From positions 682,001 to 746,000 of the forward strand of contig WIUZ02000010.1 in NCBI GenBank assembly GCA_015956445.1: DNA of 64,000 nucleotides, read 5' to 3'. A model generated the notes under the pieces. The model did not search any database and was not told the origin of the DNA. It worked only from the letters and a program-made list of their open reading frames with translations. The position numbers and the translations under genes were made by a program. The DNA comes from Thelephora terrestris. Taxonomy: Eukaryota > Basidiomycota > Agaricomycetes > Thelephorales > Thelephoraceae. This document shows, piece after piece, positions 1-12,030 of the stretch; positions within the stretch are counted from its first letter, which is position 1; the number at the start of each line of letters is the position of its first letter.

Positions 1-1552
1 ATTATATACCCTCATCTTTCGGAAGCCCCGGGACGAGGAGCGGAGGGTCGTTGGTGAGAAGAGACGAGCTTTCGGAATATGGCTTTTATAACCCATTAGA
101 TTACGGGGGCTACATGATGACTGTGAGTTCCCCCCCTTGTCCGTCACTGCTTCCCTTCCTCGCCTACCGACGGGTTCCCCCTGGTGTCCTTCCTCGCGTA
201 CGCAAACCGCGTCTTCCAGGATGATGTCGAGTTTGACTTTGATGGCCGAAGCGCTGACCACTTTTGCTTTCTTATTGGATAATACCTCTGTGGTTTCGCG
301 CGTTTTGCGTTACGTTTCACTCGTGGTGTGTGGACAGTATATCCCGACAGAGTATACGGTTGGACTTGGGGAACCCGTGAACGCGATTTTGTCCGCCAAG
401 TCGGACCCACAAATTCTGATAGACCAAGAGACAAACGGGGGGTTAAGGAACTATTTTTTGTGCGTGGCTCTATTTTCTGAACCTCCCTGTTTGTTTTGGC
501 TGATTAACCGGTCTTTGTGTACCTTAGGTCATTTCAGTTCGGGGCAGAGTGTTTGGGTCAACACGAGGGTTCGCATCAGATCATCGACCTTGGAGACGGG
601 AACGGTCCAAGTACGTCGTCGTATATCCTTCTACTCGACCCGCTCGGTATCTAACTTGAGCCTCCTCCACCCCTCGTTTGCAGAAAACGAAACGGCGGTG
701 ATTCGATACGACTACGGCGACCCGTCCCTGGGGACGTGTCAGGAAACGATCCAAGGCGGAAACCATTTCAGATATTGGGTGCAGAATGGGCCACAACGGA
801 ACAGCAGCGCTGTGTTCATGGCCGTCTCGTACGAGCATACGCTCCAGCGTACGTGTTCGCATTCTAATGTTGTGATCTGTCGATTCTCGCCCTCGTCTCT
901 ATTTCGATTGGGTGAGAAGCGTATGCTGATGACATGTTTCACCGAATTTATAGAGAATCACCTCGTCATTCTCAACGGGTATAACCTTGGTCGGTAAGTA
1001 CCATTCTTCACGCCCCCGCACGCGCATCTACGCGCATCATCTCACATTCTCGCTCACCCAAACACGAAAATTCTATACAAAAACAGGGATTGGGCCGTCG
1101 GAAACGCCACGAACCAGAGCCAGCCGATCAACACGAGCACGGTGACGAACGGATCAACTTTCCAAGGTCAGACGACGTTCAACGGGTACACCTATAGCAC
1201 GACCGTGAGATACATGTCGGGAATTCTGCAAAATACCAGCAACGGAGTGAATCACGCAGGTGACGTCGCTCCGCCGGGGGGAAACGCGATCGATGGGCTG
1301 GTGAGCGTGTTTGAGGCGCATATAGTGGGGAAGCCGACGTCTGGGAAATCTGCATCGTGAGTCTCCGTTCGATCTACCCCGTTTCTTCTCGCGATTTCCT
1401 CCGGTCATATCGAATGGCGGGAGCTTGCCTGCGGAGACTTTTTGCTGATAGCGATCTTACTTTGTTTCTCTTCCAGAGCGGGACATCCGGTGACGTGGTC
1501 GTGGGCCGTTTCAACACTGGCTGTGACGTTGCTCCTCACCCTGCTGTTATAA
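1..1552 (+). CDS. Secreted GPI-anchored protein, basidiomycete family (5' end missing)
   Basis: The reading frame is open to the left edge, so the gene begins outside the window. My exons are <1-122, 338-459, 528-610, 684-848, 954-993, 1087-1356 and 1477-1552. The spliced product contains GGLRNYF, ECLGQH, LGDGNG, GNHFRYWVQNGP and LNGYNLGRDW, blocks I recognise from a family of uncharacterised secreted basidiomycete proteins. Several N-glycosylation sequons are present (NET, NTS). The last exon encodes a short polar linker, then a C-terminal hydrophobic tail (VSTLAVTLLLTLLL) ending at the stop, which fits a GPI-attachment signal. The first intron (123-337) is long for this window and may hide a micro-exon. 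Function unknown; cell-surface location is inferred from the tail. Confidence 0.75.
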
Positions 1553-2382
1553 TATTCCACACCTTGCATGTCACGTTGTTTTCCTTACACATTTCGTTCT
1601 CCTCGGTTGCCGCTTCACCTCTAAACTCGTGCATCTCTCGTCTCCTACGGTGGTCGTCGGTGCAGCTATCCCCCCCCTCCTTCACCCAATCTCACTCTGG
1701 CGTCCACCTGTGTACTCCTCTATCCTTCCCCGGTTTTCGTCTCTGCCCCCTGCTTCTACATGCCATCATATCATCGTTAGACTACACTTGAGCTGAAATT
1801 ATCTGTTGATCTCTATCGTAACTTCCCTCTTACCCTTCCTTTATTTACTCCGTGCGGTTGGGACTGGCTCTAACGATCTCTCTCTCTATGGTATTCCCTT
1901 CCCTTCCCTCGTTTTGTGGATTCTTGTAGTTTTTTTTCTTTCTCGTGGCGCGTAGTACTTCTGGGGACCCTTTTGAGCAACTGCGTTCCCTTTTGTAATA
2001 ACGATTTTTTTCTTGGTGAATGCTCTTATCCCTATCGTAAGCTTTGTAAACTCTATGCTGATGCTCTGGGAGTGTCGCGAGGACTGGAGGAAAATTCCCC
2101 GCGACTCCCAGTCTATGGTGGAGGATCCTCGTGCGCCAGGTTTATATCAAGACCGCTGGCATTGGCGCTGTTTCGGGTCTCTAGGTATAACTAGAGGTTG
2201 TCACTCCGTAAACAAGGCTATAATCAGATTGACGTATCATGGACAGTCGAATGCCTGAGGTTAGTCACTGAAAGCGGGGTAGCACTCGTGCTTCCACCTT
2301 GCGTGGCACATAGCATAGAGTCAGATCCTCGCAGAAAGAAGCAGTGAGAATGGGGGTGCTAGAATGACCCATCCCCCTCCTC
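1553..2382. other. Gene-free, pyrimidine-rich 3' flank
   Basis: This is T- and C-rich sequence after the GPI-protein stop, probably its 3' UTR and intergenic DNA. Short open frames exist but show no family resemblance or splice structure. I see no gene here. Confidence 0.6.
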
Positions 2383-2995
2383 TCAACGCCATACCCTCCA
2401 AGCACACTTCATAACCTCCGCATCCAGAGGGCCGGAAGACTGTTCGATACGAACGACCGCTAAATGAAAGGTCCCAGTCTCGCTCCTATCCTGGACGAAC
2501 TTCATCAACCCGCTGTATTCCAGTCGCCACGGCGAGCTGAGCGCTTTGCAGACAGTAAATTGGTACCCAGCGTGCAGCAAACTCTTGGAAGCGAACGGCT
2601 GTTGCATTCATGAGGGACTGAAGACTGGTCAGTGGCTTCCAAAAATCGCTGACGAAGTCAATGTCGCGGGGAGGGACGTAGAGGTTCGAAATTGAGAGAT
2701 TTTGGAGGTATTCAATAGAGCATGTGGCGAATGAGTGGAGGAGAGTAGTGCAGGCAGCCGGCCGCCAATCTTGTGTGTAACTACTTAGTTCCACTCCTCC
2801 GTTTGGCCCAGAGAGGAGCAAGATTGGGTAGATGCCCCGTGGTGTAGAAGAAGACAGTGTTGATTTGACGAGAAATAGGGTGGTCATTGGATGCCTAAGA
2901 GAGAACCGGGCGTAGTCGTTCGCGGTGCCGTAGATTTGGTCAATGGGGGGTCTTCTATCGACTTGAAGTCGCTGATTACGGGCGGTGAAAGGCAT
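2383..2995 (-). pseudogene. Degenerate gene fragment, possibly F-box/LRR-type
   Basis: Two overlapping minus-strand frames look coding. One runs from 2995 to 2486 and contains LLHSFATCSIEYLQNLSISN and YVPPRDIDF. The other runs to 2383 and contains SSPWRLEYSGLMKFVQDR and a polished C-terminus. They join around 2520-2600 only through a change of frame, and no intron fits. The leucine-spaced middle resembles the C-terminal repeats of basidiomycete F-box proteins, but no F-box is present, so the family is a guess. A decayed fragment is more likely than a working gene. Confidence 0.35.
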
Positions 2996-3024
2996 TGGAG
3001 TATCCTGAGGCCATGATAATAGCT

Positions 3025-3605
3025 CCTACAATGGGCGTTTTATACCGGCTGGAGCAATCATCTCCGGGTCAACGTTTGGCTCGTGAATCGGCAGAGTGTG
3101 TAGACATCCATGGTTTATTATCACTCACTCACCAGAAACCACATAGGAACGTGTTTCGGGGTGGTTTAATCTACCCGGAATCAGAAACCTTCGACCTGGG
3201 ACGGTTCCTGAGAGGGGAAACTTGATCCTCTCATCAAGGATCCTGAAGGGAGGGTGTTCGGTGCGAAGTGAAGATACGGGTTTAGTGATCGCGGTCTTCT
3301 GATTCCCTTGTATTTCCTGCCATACTGAATTTTTTTGTCTGGTCTGCCCCGGAAGATATTTTGTCGCATGACCAAATTCCCTCAACGTCGCTTGTATCCA
3401 ATCAACGAGGGGCCGAGAGGCTCGAGCCCGATTTCAACGAGGAACGCCTCATCAGGTGTGTCCTATGTTTTGCGGTTTCCGTTGTAAATGTTATGTCTGA
3501 TGTTTAATTGAAGGAAACCTGCCCCAATCAAGTACTTGCACGATGAGACCTCGCACTGATGCCGGCTTGAAGTTGATGAGGTCCGTGTGCGCTGCTGCAG
3601 GTCAC
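3025..3605 (+). pseudogene. Cytochrome P450 3' fragment, duplicate of the gene at 12031-14275
   Basis: The DNA matches the last third of the intact P450 downstream in the same order: the YFIPAGA segment (about 3035), the PE-TFD-RF segment (3170-3220), the intron before the haem loop, a CPGR haem-loop remnant (about 3345) and the C-terminal block ending near 3605. The reading frame is broken by stops and small indels and the first two thirds of the gene are absent. Identity by eye is roughly 70-80 percent in the best blocks. It is a truncated, decayed copy about 10 kb from its presumed source. Transcription is not expected. Confidence 0.85.
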
Positions 3606-5876
3606 TAATCAGAATTGTCTAGGGCGGTATTATTTCGCCATGGAGCGTACAAACAGACGAACTGGAGTGAAATGTCCTAGCGAGTAGCTGTAGAGTAAGT
3701 AGGGAGAACCTTCGATCACAGGGCGTCAGGCTCATGTATTATAAAGGGGAAATTTCGACTTCGGCGTACCACCACTTATCCCACCTGATGCTCTTCATTG
3801 GAACCTACAGATCCCTCACTGATCGCAGACATCCGTCGTGAGGCTCTCGGCGTCTTGAAAACCTTTCTGTCGTACTATCTCCTCAGCTTCGCCCCATGTT
3901 TAACTCCCATTTTTGGATCCACCCCGTGATCATGATCTTCGAGAGGTGTCCTGGCTGTCCACCGTGTCCCCTCACCGAACCGCAATCGCATACATATTTC
4001 AAAAAGGGTTGACCTTCCAGACTACCCTGTGATCCCCTTCGGATGGGCGTCATTGCTCATAATGCCACTTTGACGTACGTGATCACGTCCCCATGCCTGT
4101 TGTCAATCTACCTCTAGCCTACATCCGCACTGGCCTGGTGTCCTCAACTCCCCCCTAAATGTCGCGACAACCGAAGAGAAATGTTTGATCTGCCCTCCTG
4201 AGCAACGTTGCCCTTGGTCCAATTCACCTCACATGTGAGCCCCACGTGTTCTTCCGTATTTCACCTTCGTCGACAGTCGAGTGTATCGCGAGCCCTTCCC
4301 ATCGGTGTGTGAGACTAACGAGCTCATGCAAAATCGTTTCGACTATTTATGTGCGCTCGGAAGGCAGTTCCTTCTCTTCTGTTCTCCTTGAATCGGGTCA
4401 GCGCCCGTAAGCGCCCATTGTTCCAACCGAGCCTCCCCTCGAAGTGCTTCTCACCTCAGTCTCCATGCTGACCGTCCTACACTCGGTTATTCAAGGGAAA
4501 TAATAATCTTACACGTCGGTCATCTGTAGCGCACGCAGTGGAGCTTCTTGCACCTCCCGTGAAATCTTTGCGCCTGGCGGACAATACATTTGGCGAACCT
4601 GGGTGGATTGGGCGACTTTGTCAAAAGCCCCGCTTTTGTCAACGACGATCCAAAGCCGCTGGTTAAACGACCCTATGATTGTGAAGGTGATGCTGACAGC
4701 GAAGCTCTGCTACTGACTTCCTTTCGAGTGCTGTATGGTCGCGAGAGACTGACTGGCGCCCTTTTCACAGGCCTGATATCGGCCAAGGCTTGTGACTATC
4801 TAGGAGGCGTGAAGCAGGTCATTTATTTCCAACGACGTGATGGTGGTGTCGGTCGTGCATCACAATTCGATGCCACTCAGATGAGTTTTCTGGTTGGATG
4901 GCAATAAAAAATGCCGTTGAACTCACCGTCATACAATCTAGGTGGCTGGGCCGATAATCGTTCAAATTTATCCCCGGGCGGTTGAAGGACGCTGAAGCTA
5001 ACGCTGACTCGAAAACTCTCGGTCCCATGAGGCTTCCCATAAAAAACATCGTTGTCCAACAAGCTCCCGTATGGTGATTGAACTCGCCTCGGAATCTGAT
5101 CCACCGATTCACTTCTTTCGGGTAAAAGAGGCGAAGAAGGACCTATAGAACTCACGGACCCATAAGCCCGTCCCAAGGACATCCCTGCCGCGGATGATCT
5201 GCCTGAACAGGCGACAAGTTGCATGGAAGAGAATCGAAGCCGCGTGGGCAAACATAACGGTAACAGGAGACGGTATAGTCACGCGTCACCCTTGTGGATT
5301 CACGGTCGTACTCGCCCGTCAAGTAGGTGTCGCTTCATAAGTATATGTGTGCCCATTCAGATGATCTTTTCCGTACGACAAAGCGTTTTATGGCTGTTTT
5401 ACTTTTGAACGAAATTTACTCTCGGGCAGAATTGTGTGACAGCCGCGTGACAGCCGCGTGACAGCCGCGGGAAGTTCAGAGGTCCATCATGACTTGAAGT
5501 CACCCATCAGCATCCCGGCGGTTCAATCGATCCAGTTTGACAACGAAAAGGGAGGGAACAGGGAAAAGTTACGTATTTGCAGAAAGGGGCTTCCAAATAT
5601 GGTAATGGCTGCTGGTTAAGCGATGAAGGGAAGGAAAAAGTCACGCATATCAAAAATAGGTTGCCTGCCTTTCCCTTCATCCAAGTAAATTCCTCAACTC
5701 CACGAATTTGCTTGGGTGAAGGGAACCGAGAGTGTGGATTCAGTGACTCTATTGATTACCCTTTGCAGCTGACTCACCGGGAGCCTTCATATAACTTGAG
5801 TTCTACTATTTACATAACATGCGGCCCAGTCGAACTTGCCCCCGCCCACCCACTCACTCTCCCGTCTCATCCTGCG
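3606..5876. other. No confident gene; upstream region of the ABC transporter
   Basis: I find no recognisable gene here. An open frame at 4590-4907 (+) encodes 105 residues with no family I know, and a competing frame over the same DNA is equally plausible, so I do not call it. The last 300 bases are CT-rich next to the transporter start, as in fungal promoters. An 11-bp tandem repeat lies at 5436. Confidence 0.5.
5436..5468. repeat. Three perfect copies of an 11-bp tandem unit
   Basis: The unit gtgacagccgc occurs three times head to tail with no mismatch, about 410 bp upstream of the ABC transporter start codon. It could be a chance minisatellite or a repeated protein-binding site. Nothing in the sequence decides between these. 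Confidence 0.9.
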
Positions 5877-8800
5877 ATGAGTTCGTCCGGGGCGAAACCC
5901 CGTCGCGGCTTTTTTACGAAGAAGTCCTCCACCTCCGTCAATGACTTGGATGCCTCCGGGGAGAAGGGGTCCGTTGTACAGGATGCCGTGGACGACACCG
6001 TTTTAACACCCAAAGTCGACCACGTTGCTCCAGTAGGATTCACTGAGCTCTTCCGGTAAGTTCTTGCTCATCCTGCTTCTCCGTAATCTCCGTGGTTGAC
6101 CCGTCTTCTCTAGATTCTCAACGTGGACTGAGATATTCTTCGATCTCATCGGTCTCTTATGTGGCGCTGGTGCGGGTGCCGCCCAGGTGAGATTTGCGCC
6201 TCTTTTCTAACCATTGCAATCCTCACCTTTCTCCCCAAACAGCCATTAATGAGTTTGATCTTTGGTAAACTTACTCAGGACTTCGTCAGCTTCGAAATTA
6301 TTCGTGCACAGGCAGAGCAGGGACTCGAGGAAGGGATTGCTGCCCTCCCAGCGGCCGCGGCAAATTTCAGGACGGAGGCTGCTTTGCAAGCCTCCTACCT
6401 TGTTTACATCGGTATTGCGCTTCCCTTGATTTTGATGATTGTTTCGCCTTAGTCCTTTTCTCAGGCGTCGGCATGTTCGTCACGAATATGGTCTACATGT
6501 CCATTTGGTCCCACACTTCTGAAGTTAGCGCCAAGCGTCTCCGCGAATCGTACTTCGCTTCTATTCTACGTCAGGATGTCGCCTTCTTTGACAACGTTGG
6601 TGCTGGTGAGATCGCTACCAGGCTTGAGACCGACACACGTGGGTGTTTCCGTGCATCTTGGCGTTCTTTGGTTTTAATTTTGTGTTTTTAGATCTCTTCC
6701 AGCAAGGTATTTCCGAGAAGGTCCCCTTGACCACAGGTTTCTTTGCGGCTTTCGTCACCGGTTTCGCTCTCGCCTTCATCCAGCAATGGAAACTTGCGCT
6801 TGCCATGTCCTCCATTATCCCCATGATCTCGATCACTCTTGGTCTCATGAACAAGTTTATCTCCAAGTACAAGCAGCAATCTCTCAGTTGCGTGGGCGAG
6901 GGAGGATCTATCGCTGAGGAGGTCATCTCTACCATCAGAACCGGTCACGCTTTTGGATCTCAGAATGTGTTGCACTCGCTTTACCACAACTACGTACTGG
7001 GGGCTAGGGTGGTCGACCTCAAGTCTGCCGTCTGGCAGGGTTGCTCCCACGGCGTCATGTTCTTCGCTATTTATGGCTCCTATGCACTCTCCTTCCAGTT
7101 CGGTACCACACTCATCAATGCGGGCGAAGGTGGGGATCTCGTGGATTTTCCTATGCTTTTGGTACTGACTTATCTCCACCAGCTACGCCTGGACAGGTTG
7201 TCAATGTCGTCATTGCTGTCCTCATTGGTGCTTTCTCGTTGGGCCTAGCGGCACCTGAGGTTCAAGCCATTGCACACGCGCGCGCGGCTGCTGCCAAGCT
7301 TTACGCCACCATCGATCGTGTCCCCACCATTGACTCTGCCGATCCAGGAGGGTTGAAGCCCGGGAGCTGCGACGGTAACATCACCCTAGAGAACGTTCAA
7401 TTCACCTACCCTTCTCGACCCAACGTCCCCATCGTCAAGGATCTTTCACTCACTATCCAGGCCGGAACCACGGTTGCCTTGGTCGGTGCATCCGGATCTG
7501 GCAAGTCAACGATCATCTCTCTGGTCGAGAGGTTCTATGACCCGCTATCTGGCGTCGTTCGCTTGGATGGCATCGATATCAAGGAGTTCAACGTCAAGTG
7601 GTTACGCAGCCAGATTGGTCTCGTCTCTCAAGAACCCGTCCTCTTTGCTACTAGCATCAAGAACAACGTCGCCCATGGTCTCGTTGGAACTCAATGGGAG
7701 AATGCGCCCGAGGAAGAGAAGTTCGCTTTGATCAAGGAAGCTTGCATCAAGGCCAACGCTGATGGATTTGTGTCGAAGCTGCCAAATGGATACGATACTC
7801 TGGTTGGAGAGCGTGGTTTCTTGTTGTCCGGTGGACAGAAGCAGCGGATCGCCATTGCTCGCGCCATCGTTTCTGATCCTCGTATACTTCTCCTCGATGA
7901 AGCCACCAGTGCTTTAGACACCCAGTCCGAGGGTATTGTGCAAAACGCTTTGGATAAGGCCTCAAAGGGTGATTCCACATTGCCTTTTCCCTCTCATAAT
8001 TGCAGCTGACTCACATTCTCAGGACGTACTACCATCACCATCGCTCACCGTCTTTCCACCATCAAGGATGCCAACCGGATTCACGTTATGGGCGACGGTC
8101 TCATCCTCGAGAGCGGAACCCACCAAGAACTTCTCGGTAATAATGGCCCCTATGCACGCCTCGTTGCCGCTCAGAGACTCAAGGAGGCTCATGTTGAGGA
8201 AGATGAGTCCGGAAGTTCCACAGCTGACGATGTAGAAGTCATGGAGAAGTCTGTCCACGAGGAAACACCATATGTGCGCGGTGGCAGTACTCGCTCACTG
8301 GCCTCAGAAATCCTTGAGAAGAATGGGCAACAAGGAGAAAAACGAGAGAAGGATTATAGCATGTTCTACCTCTTCAGGCGCATCGGATCGCTCAATCCCC
8401 CCGGCTACAGGGAGTATTTTATGGGTTTGTGCGCAGCGATCTGCGCTGGCCTGGTCTACCCCTCATTTGGGATTGTCTACGCCAAGGCTCTCCAAGGGTT
8501 CTCTCTGCAAGACCCCCACGCACGCCGCCAAGCTGGCGATCGCAATGCTCTTTGGTTGTTCGTCATTGCCGTCCTCGCCGGCCTCGCGATCTCTGTCGAG
8601 CATTGGATGTTCAACCACGCCGCCGCTCAATTGTCATCCGTCCTCCGTACCAAATCGTTCAGGGCCATCCTCTCTCAAGACATCGAGTTTTTCGACAAAG
8701 AGGAGAACAGCACCGGTGCACTTGCGACCGGTCTCGCCGACAATCCACAGAAGGTATACGGACTCGCTGGAATTACTCTGGGAGCGTAAGCTTTGAACTG

Positions 8801-10440
8801 CCACCTTGGCATGTTTCATCGAAGGCTGACACAATGATTATAGCATCGTTCAATCCATGGCCACCGTCGTCGGCGGTTCCGCCATCGGCCTCGTGTTCGC
8901 ATGGAAGCTTTCCCTTGTTGGCATCGGTACGCGAACACGTTTCAGAATGCTACCGATGACCCCTAACACGATTCCCTTTCGCAGCTTGTTATCCGCTGGT
9001 TATCTCCGCAGGATTAATTCGTTTACGCGTCGTTGTTCTAAAGGATCAGGCAAACAGGAAGGCCCACGCCTCCTCAGCACATCTCGCCTGCGAAGCGGCT
9101 GGAGCGATCAAGACCGTGGCTTCTCTTGGACGTGAAGAAGATTGCTGTCGGCAATATTCCGCCTCGTTGGAAGCACCCCTCCGCCAAACCAGTAAGGGTG
9201 GCCTGTTGAACATTCTGATCTATGCTTTCTCCCAGTCTGTGGGCTTCTGGGTCATCTCTTTAATCTTTTGGTATGGCTCGCGATTGGTCTCCACGCTTGA
9301 ATTGCCGATGTTCAACTTCTTTGTATCCTTGATGGTGAGTTGCCACTCAATCTCCATGAGTTTGAATCATGCACTAAATCACCCGTGACTAGAGCACTAC
9401 ATTCAGTGCCATCCAGGCTGGAAACATCCTTTCGTTCGTCCCGGATATCTCGGCTGCGCGCAGTGCCGCCATCAATGTCATCGAACTTTTGGATTCCAAG
9501 CCCGTTATCGACGCTGAATCGGATGAAGGTATCATCCCCGAGGTTGTTGTTGGACGCATTCGTTTCGACGGCATCCATTTCCGTTATCCCACTCGCCCTG
9601 GTGTCCGTGTCCTTCGTGATCTTTCTCTCACCGTGGAGCCCGGGTCCTTCGTCGCCATCGTTGGACCGTCCGGTTCAGGAAAATCTACCACCGTTCAACT
9701 CGTAGAGAGGTTCTACAACCCTTTAGCCGGCGATATTTACGTGAGTGTTTTTGTACGATGGAATGTCATGGGACGGTGGCTCATTCTGCAATCACAGTTG
9801 GATGACACGAAGATCACGGACCTGAACGTCAGAGAGTACCGAAAACATCTGGCCTTAGTGTCTCAGGAACCAACTTTGTACGACGGGACGATCAGGTTCA
9901 ATATTCTCCTAGGCGCTATAAAGCCCATGGAAGAAGTTTCACAAGAGGAGATCGAAAAGGCTTGTGCTGATGCGAACATCCTTGAGTTCATCAACGAGTT
10001 GCCAGACGGCTTCGAGACCAAGGTCGGTGGGAAAGGATCGCAGCTCTCTGGTGGTCAGAAACGTGAGTTTCGGTTTCGTTCGGACAACGTCGTCGGGTTG
10101 CGATATCCATGTGACGCTGATTTTCTTGGATCGTGCCTTTGTAGAACGAATTGCGATCGCTCGTGCTTTACTGCGGAACCCCAAGGTGTTGCTTTTGGAC
10201 GAGGCCACGTCTGCATTGGATTCTCAATCCGAGAAGGTTGTGCAAGCTGCGCTAGATATCGCTGCGAGGGGAAGGACGACGATCGCCATCGCCCATAGAT
10301 TATCGACGATCCAGAATGCCGATTGCATATATTTTATCACCGAAGGCGCCGTCTCCGAACAGGGCACGCATGAAGAGCTGTTGGCTTTGAAGGGCGGGTA
10401 TTACGAGTATGTTCAGTTACAGGACTTGAGCGGACAGTAA
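5877..10440 (+). CDS. Full-length ABCB-type ABC transporter (multidrug/P-glycoprotein-like)
   Basis: This is an ATP-driven membrane exporter with the arrangement TMD-NBD-TMD-NBD, about 1,300 residues in roughly a dozen exons. The first nucleotide-binding domain has Walker [11 protein letters not shown]-loop VSQEP, signature LSGGQKQR, Walker [13 protein letters not shown] and switch IAHRLSTI. The second has [21 protein letters not shown] (an intron splits it), [12 protein letters not shown] and IAHRLSTI. Both catalytic sites therefore look intact. The start at 5877 ([13 protein letters not shown]) opens a polar, lysine-rich N-terminus before the first membrane segment, as in fungal Mdr1/PmpA-type pumps. 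All introns are short and keep phase. The likely location is the plasma membrane. The substrate cannot be read from sequence; xenobiotic or metabolite efflux is the usual role. The intact P450 1.6 kb downstream on the same strand is a possible partner (inference). Confidence 0.96.
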
Positions 10441-10769
10441 ATATTATTATCATCGTCTATGCTTTGTTTGTGTTGTCTTGTGCATCATGAAAACAGAGAT
10501 GTCTAATGAGGTCTTTTGGGTGATCGAAACTCATTCAGTGCCAAAAGTTTCATACTGTGTTGATAGTACATGAAAAGTGCGGGAAATCATGCACTTCAAG
10601 GAAAGATTAAGTGAGCGAAGCGGCAGCTCGAATTTTGGCCGTTTCATTCACTTGTCCTTTGGGGTAAAGTCGAGGTCCTGATAGTCGGTCATATGGCAGA
10701 GCGTGGCGGTCAAAATGACCAAGGTTCCCTCTACAGACAAACAGCTGTGAGGTCTCGGCCTCGGCCTTT

Positions 10770-10915
10770 CGCATCGGACGAGGTCTAGTGGTGTAGCTTG
10801 GAGAATCCATTGTGTCAACGGGTTTTGACTTCGAAGCGAGACAAAACTCAGCGGTCGCTAGGCCGGAGACATGGTGTTCATCCGAGATCACGATGGGTTG
10901 GATGAAACGACCTGG
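10770..10915 (+). repeat. Direct repeat copy 1 (partner at 16070-16215)
   Basis: About 115-145 bp aligns by eye with 16070-16215 in the same orientation, sharing blocks such as aagcgagacaaa, tcattgt/ccattgt and atgatgggg/cgatgggttgg. Both copies are open in one plus and one minus frame, and the encoded peptides keep about half their residues. It may therefore be a coding remnant, though I do not recognise it. The pair brackets the P450 and the F-box gene. Confidence 0.7.
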
Positions 10916-11966
10916 TGGCATAGACGATGTCTCGAGGACCGTATCTGGCCTCTCGGGAATACCCTTTGATGTGATACTTGACAGCGCGATGTCAAATGCG
11001 AATTGATATTCCTGGAGAGATAATCAACACGTTACACGTGTCCGCGTCAGAGCCCTCGCTGTAGGATGTGGAGACAACTACCAGAACACTCAACGATGCT
11101 ACCGAACGTCCGTTCTTTGCACGCGAGCTGGCCTCAGCATCGAAAAATTGACCCCCGAGTTAAATTGCCGCGACTCAAAGTAGGATCGTGAACTGTTGCT
11201 ATATGTGGTCTTGTCAAGATATGAGAGATTCTACTGTCGAACTGCCGCTTGAAATTGACGTCCGGCTGCTGAGGGGCACGAGGAAGATTGCATATGAGCC
11301 TGACCGTAAGTACCCCAGATCTCCATAGATGAACCGGATCTACCACGATCGACCTACTTAGCTCCACGCGGCAAACCCCGCCTGGCTAGATCGGGTCTCA
11401 GTGGGTTTGACTCTGTTTGATTGGCAGTGTAGACTCAAACCCCTAAATCCGCCGAACAGGATTCGACACCTTGGCCTTGTGCTGGCATTGCAGTTGCCGG
11501 TTCTGCCTGGCAGTGGCAGGTGGCAGGTTCTGACAGAGCATCCCCCAAGCTATCCTTCCCCGCTCTGATTTGAGGCTAGATTCCAGCCCAGACCTGACCG
11601 CAGATTTTAGTTGTGTCCCCAGCGCTACTCTGATTCGAGACAGCAGAGGGACGCGATGATGGTACCTGACAATATGCAAGTTGTTTATCTATCTAGGCCC
11701 GCTGCCAATCTGCTTATTGTGTGGTTGGTGCGACGTTTACGTGTGATGTAGCAAAAACGTGTTGAAATGTCAGTCCAGCAGAGTTTCATTCAGCCCAGAC
11801 GTCACTGGCTCGCCAATCACAATGCACTGACTTTCTCAAGCGCTCATCTCTCGCTCGTTGGCGACAACGGACAATAACATTCAGATATGCCCCTTTCAAG
11901 GTTCCGAGTTCGATAACACCAGCGAGTAGGTTCATAACCCACGTGAGCTTCCCCTCGCTCCCTCTG

Positions 11967-11975
11967 ATATATAAA
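11967..11975 (+). promoter_or_regulatory. TATA box of the P450 gene
   Basis: The sequence atatataaa lies 56 bp before the ATG at 12031, with a CT-rich stretch and an a/c-rich leader between. Spacing and sequence are typical of a regulated basidiomycete promoter. Confidence 0.6.
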
Positions 11976-12030
11976 CCCACCTCCCGGCGCAAAACAGCAC
12001 CCCGACCCTGCCACCGGATTCTTTCCAGAC

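Larger units (their letters stand above)
10441..12030. other. Intergenic region between ABC transporter and P450
   Basis: The region holds one copy of a ~145 bp direct repeat (10770-10915) and the P450 promoter. Open frames on the minus strand at 10607-10921 and 11134-11367 have no recognisable family and no splice context. I call no gene. Confidence 0.55.

Noticed and set aside
1357-1791. Open frame of 144 codons over the last exon of the GPI-anchored protein
   Set aside because: It starts inside an intron and is in the wrong frame for the hydrophobic C-terminus. The T/C-rich flank keeps it open by chance.
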